A stretch of DNA of 24,860 nucleotides from UMGS755 sp045597205. GTDB taxonomy: Bacteria > Bacillota > Clostridia > UBA1381 > UBA9506. The notes under the pieces are model-generated. The model was not told the DNA's origin, did no database searches, and saw nothing but the letters and a program-made list of their open reading frames with translations. Position numbers and translations under genes: made by a program. The stretch is taken from contig JAZODT010000044.1 of NCBI GenBank assembly GCA_045597205.1, positions 1-24,860 of the forward strand. Direction: 5' to 3'. Below are positions 24,411 to 24,860 of the stretch, in pieces; the stretch's first letter is position 1, and each line of letters opens with the position of its first letter.

Positions 24411-24446
24411 AAAGGGTTGCGACAGTCGTCGTAGCCCTTTTGTTTT
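24411..24446 (+). terminator. Intrinsic terminator after galE
   Basis: A 13-base-pair stem with two G-U pairs, from AAAGGGTTGCGAC (24411-24423) to its partner at 24428-24440, with a four-base loop and a T-rich tail interrupted by one G. The trmB ribosome binding site begins 13 bases later. Confidence 0.82.
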
Positions 24447-24472
24447 ATCCCCTTATAAAAGGAGACCTTTTT

Positions 24473-24860
24473 ATGAGAATGCGCAATAAAAAACACCTTA
24501 ATGAGCGTTTAGAAAATTGTAAAGACTTAATTTTATATGATATAACAAAATATAACGGCAACATACAAACCATTTTTAATAATGAAAATCCCATTCACAT
24601 AGAAATTGGCTGTGGCAAGGGTGGATTTATTCTTGAAATGGCCAAAAGAAATAAAAATATAAATTTTATTGCTGTTGAACTTTTGGAAAATATTATTGTT
24701 ATGGCTTCTGAAACTGCGTATAGCAATAACCTTAAAAACGTAAAGTTCCTTAACAGTGGCGCTGAATATTTGCCTAGATATATCCCTGATGAGAGCATTA
24801 GCAATATCTACTTAAACTTTTCCCCACCTTACCCACAAGAAAGTTATGAAAATAGGCGAC
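24473..24860 (+). CDS. trmB: tRNA (guanine-N7-)-methyltransferase TrmB, 5' part (3' end outside window)
   Basis: TrmB methylates N7 of guanine 46 in the tRNA variable loop with SAM. The 129 visible residues show the start MRMRNKKH, the SAM-binding IEIGCGKGGFILEMA and the NFIAVELLENI segment. The motif normally written NFSDPWPK is here NFSPPYPQ, with Asp and Trp replaced. The ATG at 24473 follows AAGGAG (24459-24464) by eight bases. The codon mix (four ATA in 129 codons, many AAT) is more AT-rich than in galE next door. No promoter fits between the galE terminator and the start. The gene runs off the right edge. Confidence 0.92.
   Translation, partial: MRMRNKKHLNERLENCKDLILYDITKYNGNIQTIFNNENPIHIEIGCGKGGFILEMAKRNKNINFIAVELLENIIVMASETAYSNNLKNVKFLNSGAEYLPRYIPDESISNIYLNFSPPYPQESYENRR

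Overview
The window is an ordinary stretch of chromosome from a spore-forming, Gram-positive bacterium of the class Clostridia. This is inferred from a full-length SpoIVA, split SecD and SecF, a RemA (DUF370) gene between yicC and gmk, strong AAGGAGG ribosome binding sites, consensus sigma-A promoters, several TTG and GTG starts and moderately AT-rich DNA. No phage, plasmid, transposase, CRISPR, rRNA or tRNA genes were seen.

Layout. 1-2794 (+): the 3' part of recN, overlapped by a short QueG-like double [4Fe-4S] protein, then a lone mreB with its own promoter. 2795-3225: no protein gene; it holds a bidirectional terminator and, on the minus strand, a promoter-driven structured RNA that I read as 6S RNA. 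3226-4704 (+): spoIVA and its terminator. 4705-4973: nested inverted repeats and hairpins, the least explained DNA here. 4974-6702 (-): promoter, leader hairpin, rpsF, ssb, rpsR, terminator, then a nicotinamidase-type hydrolase starting directly after that terminator. 6727-14066 (-): one compact eight-gene operon from a single promoter: mnmG, yicC, remA, gmk, rpoZ, rimO, pgsA and a phenylacetate-CoA ligase. 14156-16456 (+): secD-secF with promoter and terminator, divergent from mnmG. 16476-17163 (+): an unrecognised cysteine-rich protein, converging on 17227-21679 (-): murD followed by three overlapping paralogous M42 aminopeptidases. 21723-23281 (+): a secreted WG-repeat protein with a copper-amine-oxidase-N-like C-terminus. 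23322-24860 (+): galE, a terminator and the 5' part of trmB.

Functionally the window is mostly growth machinery: DNA repair and binding, tRNA and ribosome modification, nucleotide, lipid and peptidoglycan precursor synthesis, protein export and peptide turnover, plus one sporulation coat gene and a candidate global RNA regulator of polymerase.

I found no convincing new defence or biosynthetic system. The best leads are the inverted-repeat element at 4710-4963, the M42 triplet tied to murD, the CxxC-rich protein at 16543, the candidate 6S RNA, and two genes (nicotinamidase and trmB) that start just after an intrinsic terminator with no room for their own promoter.
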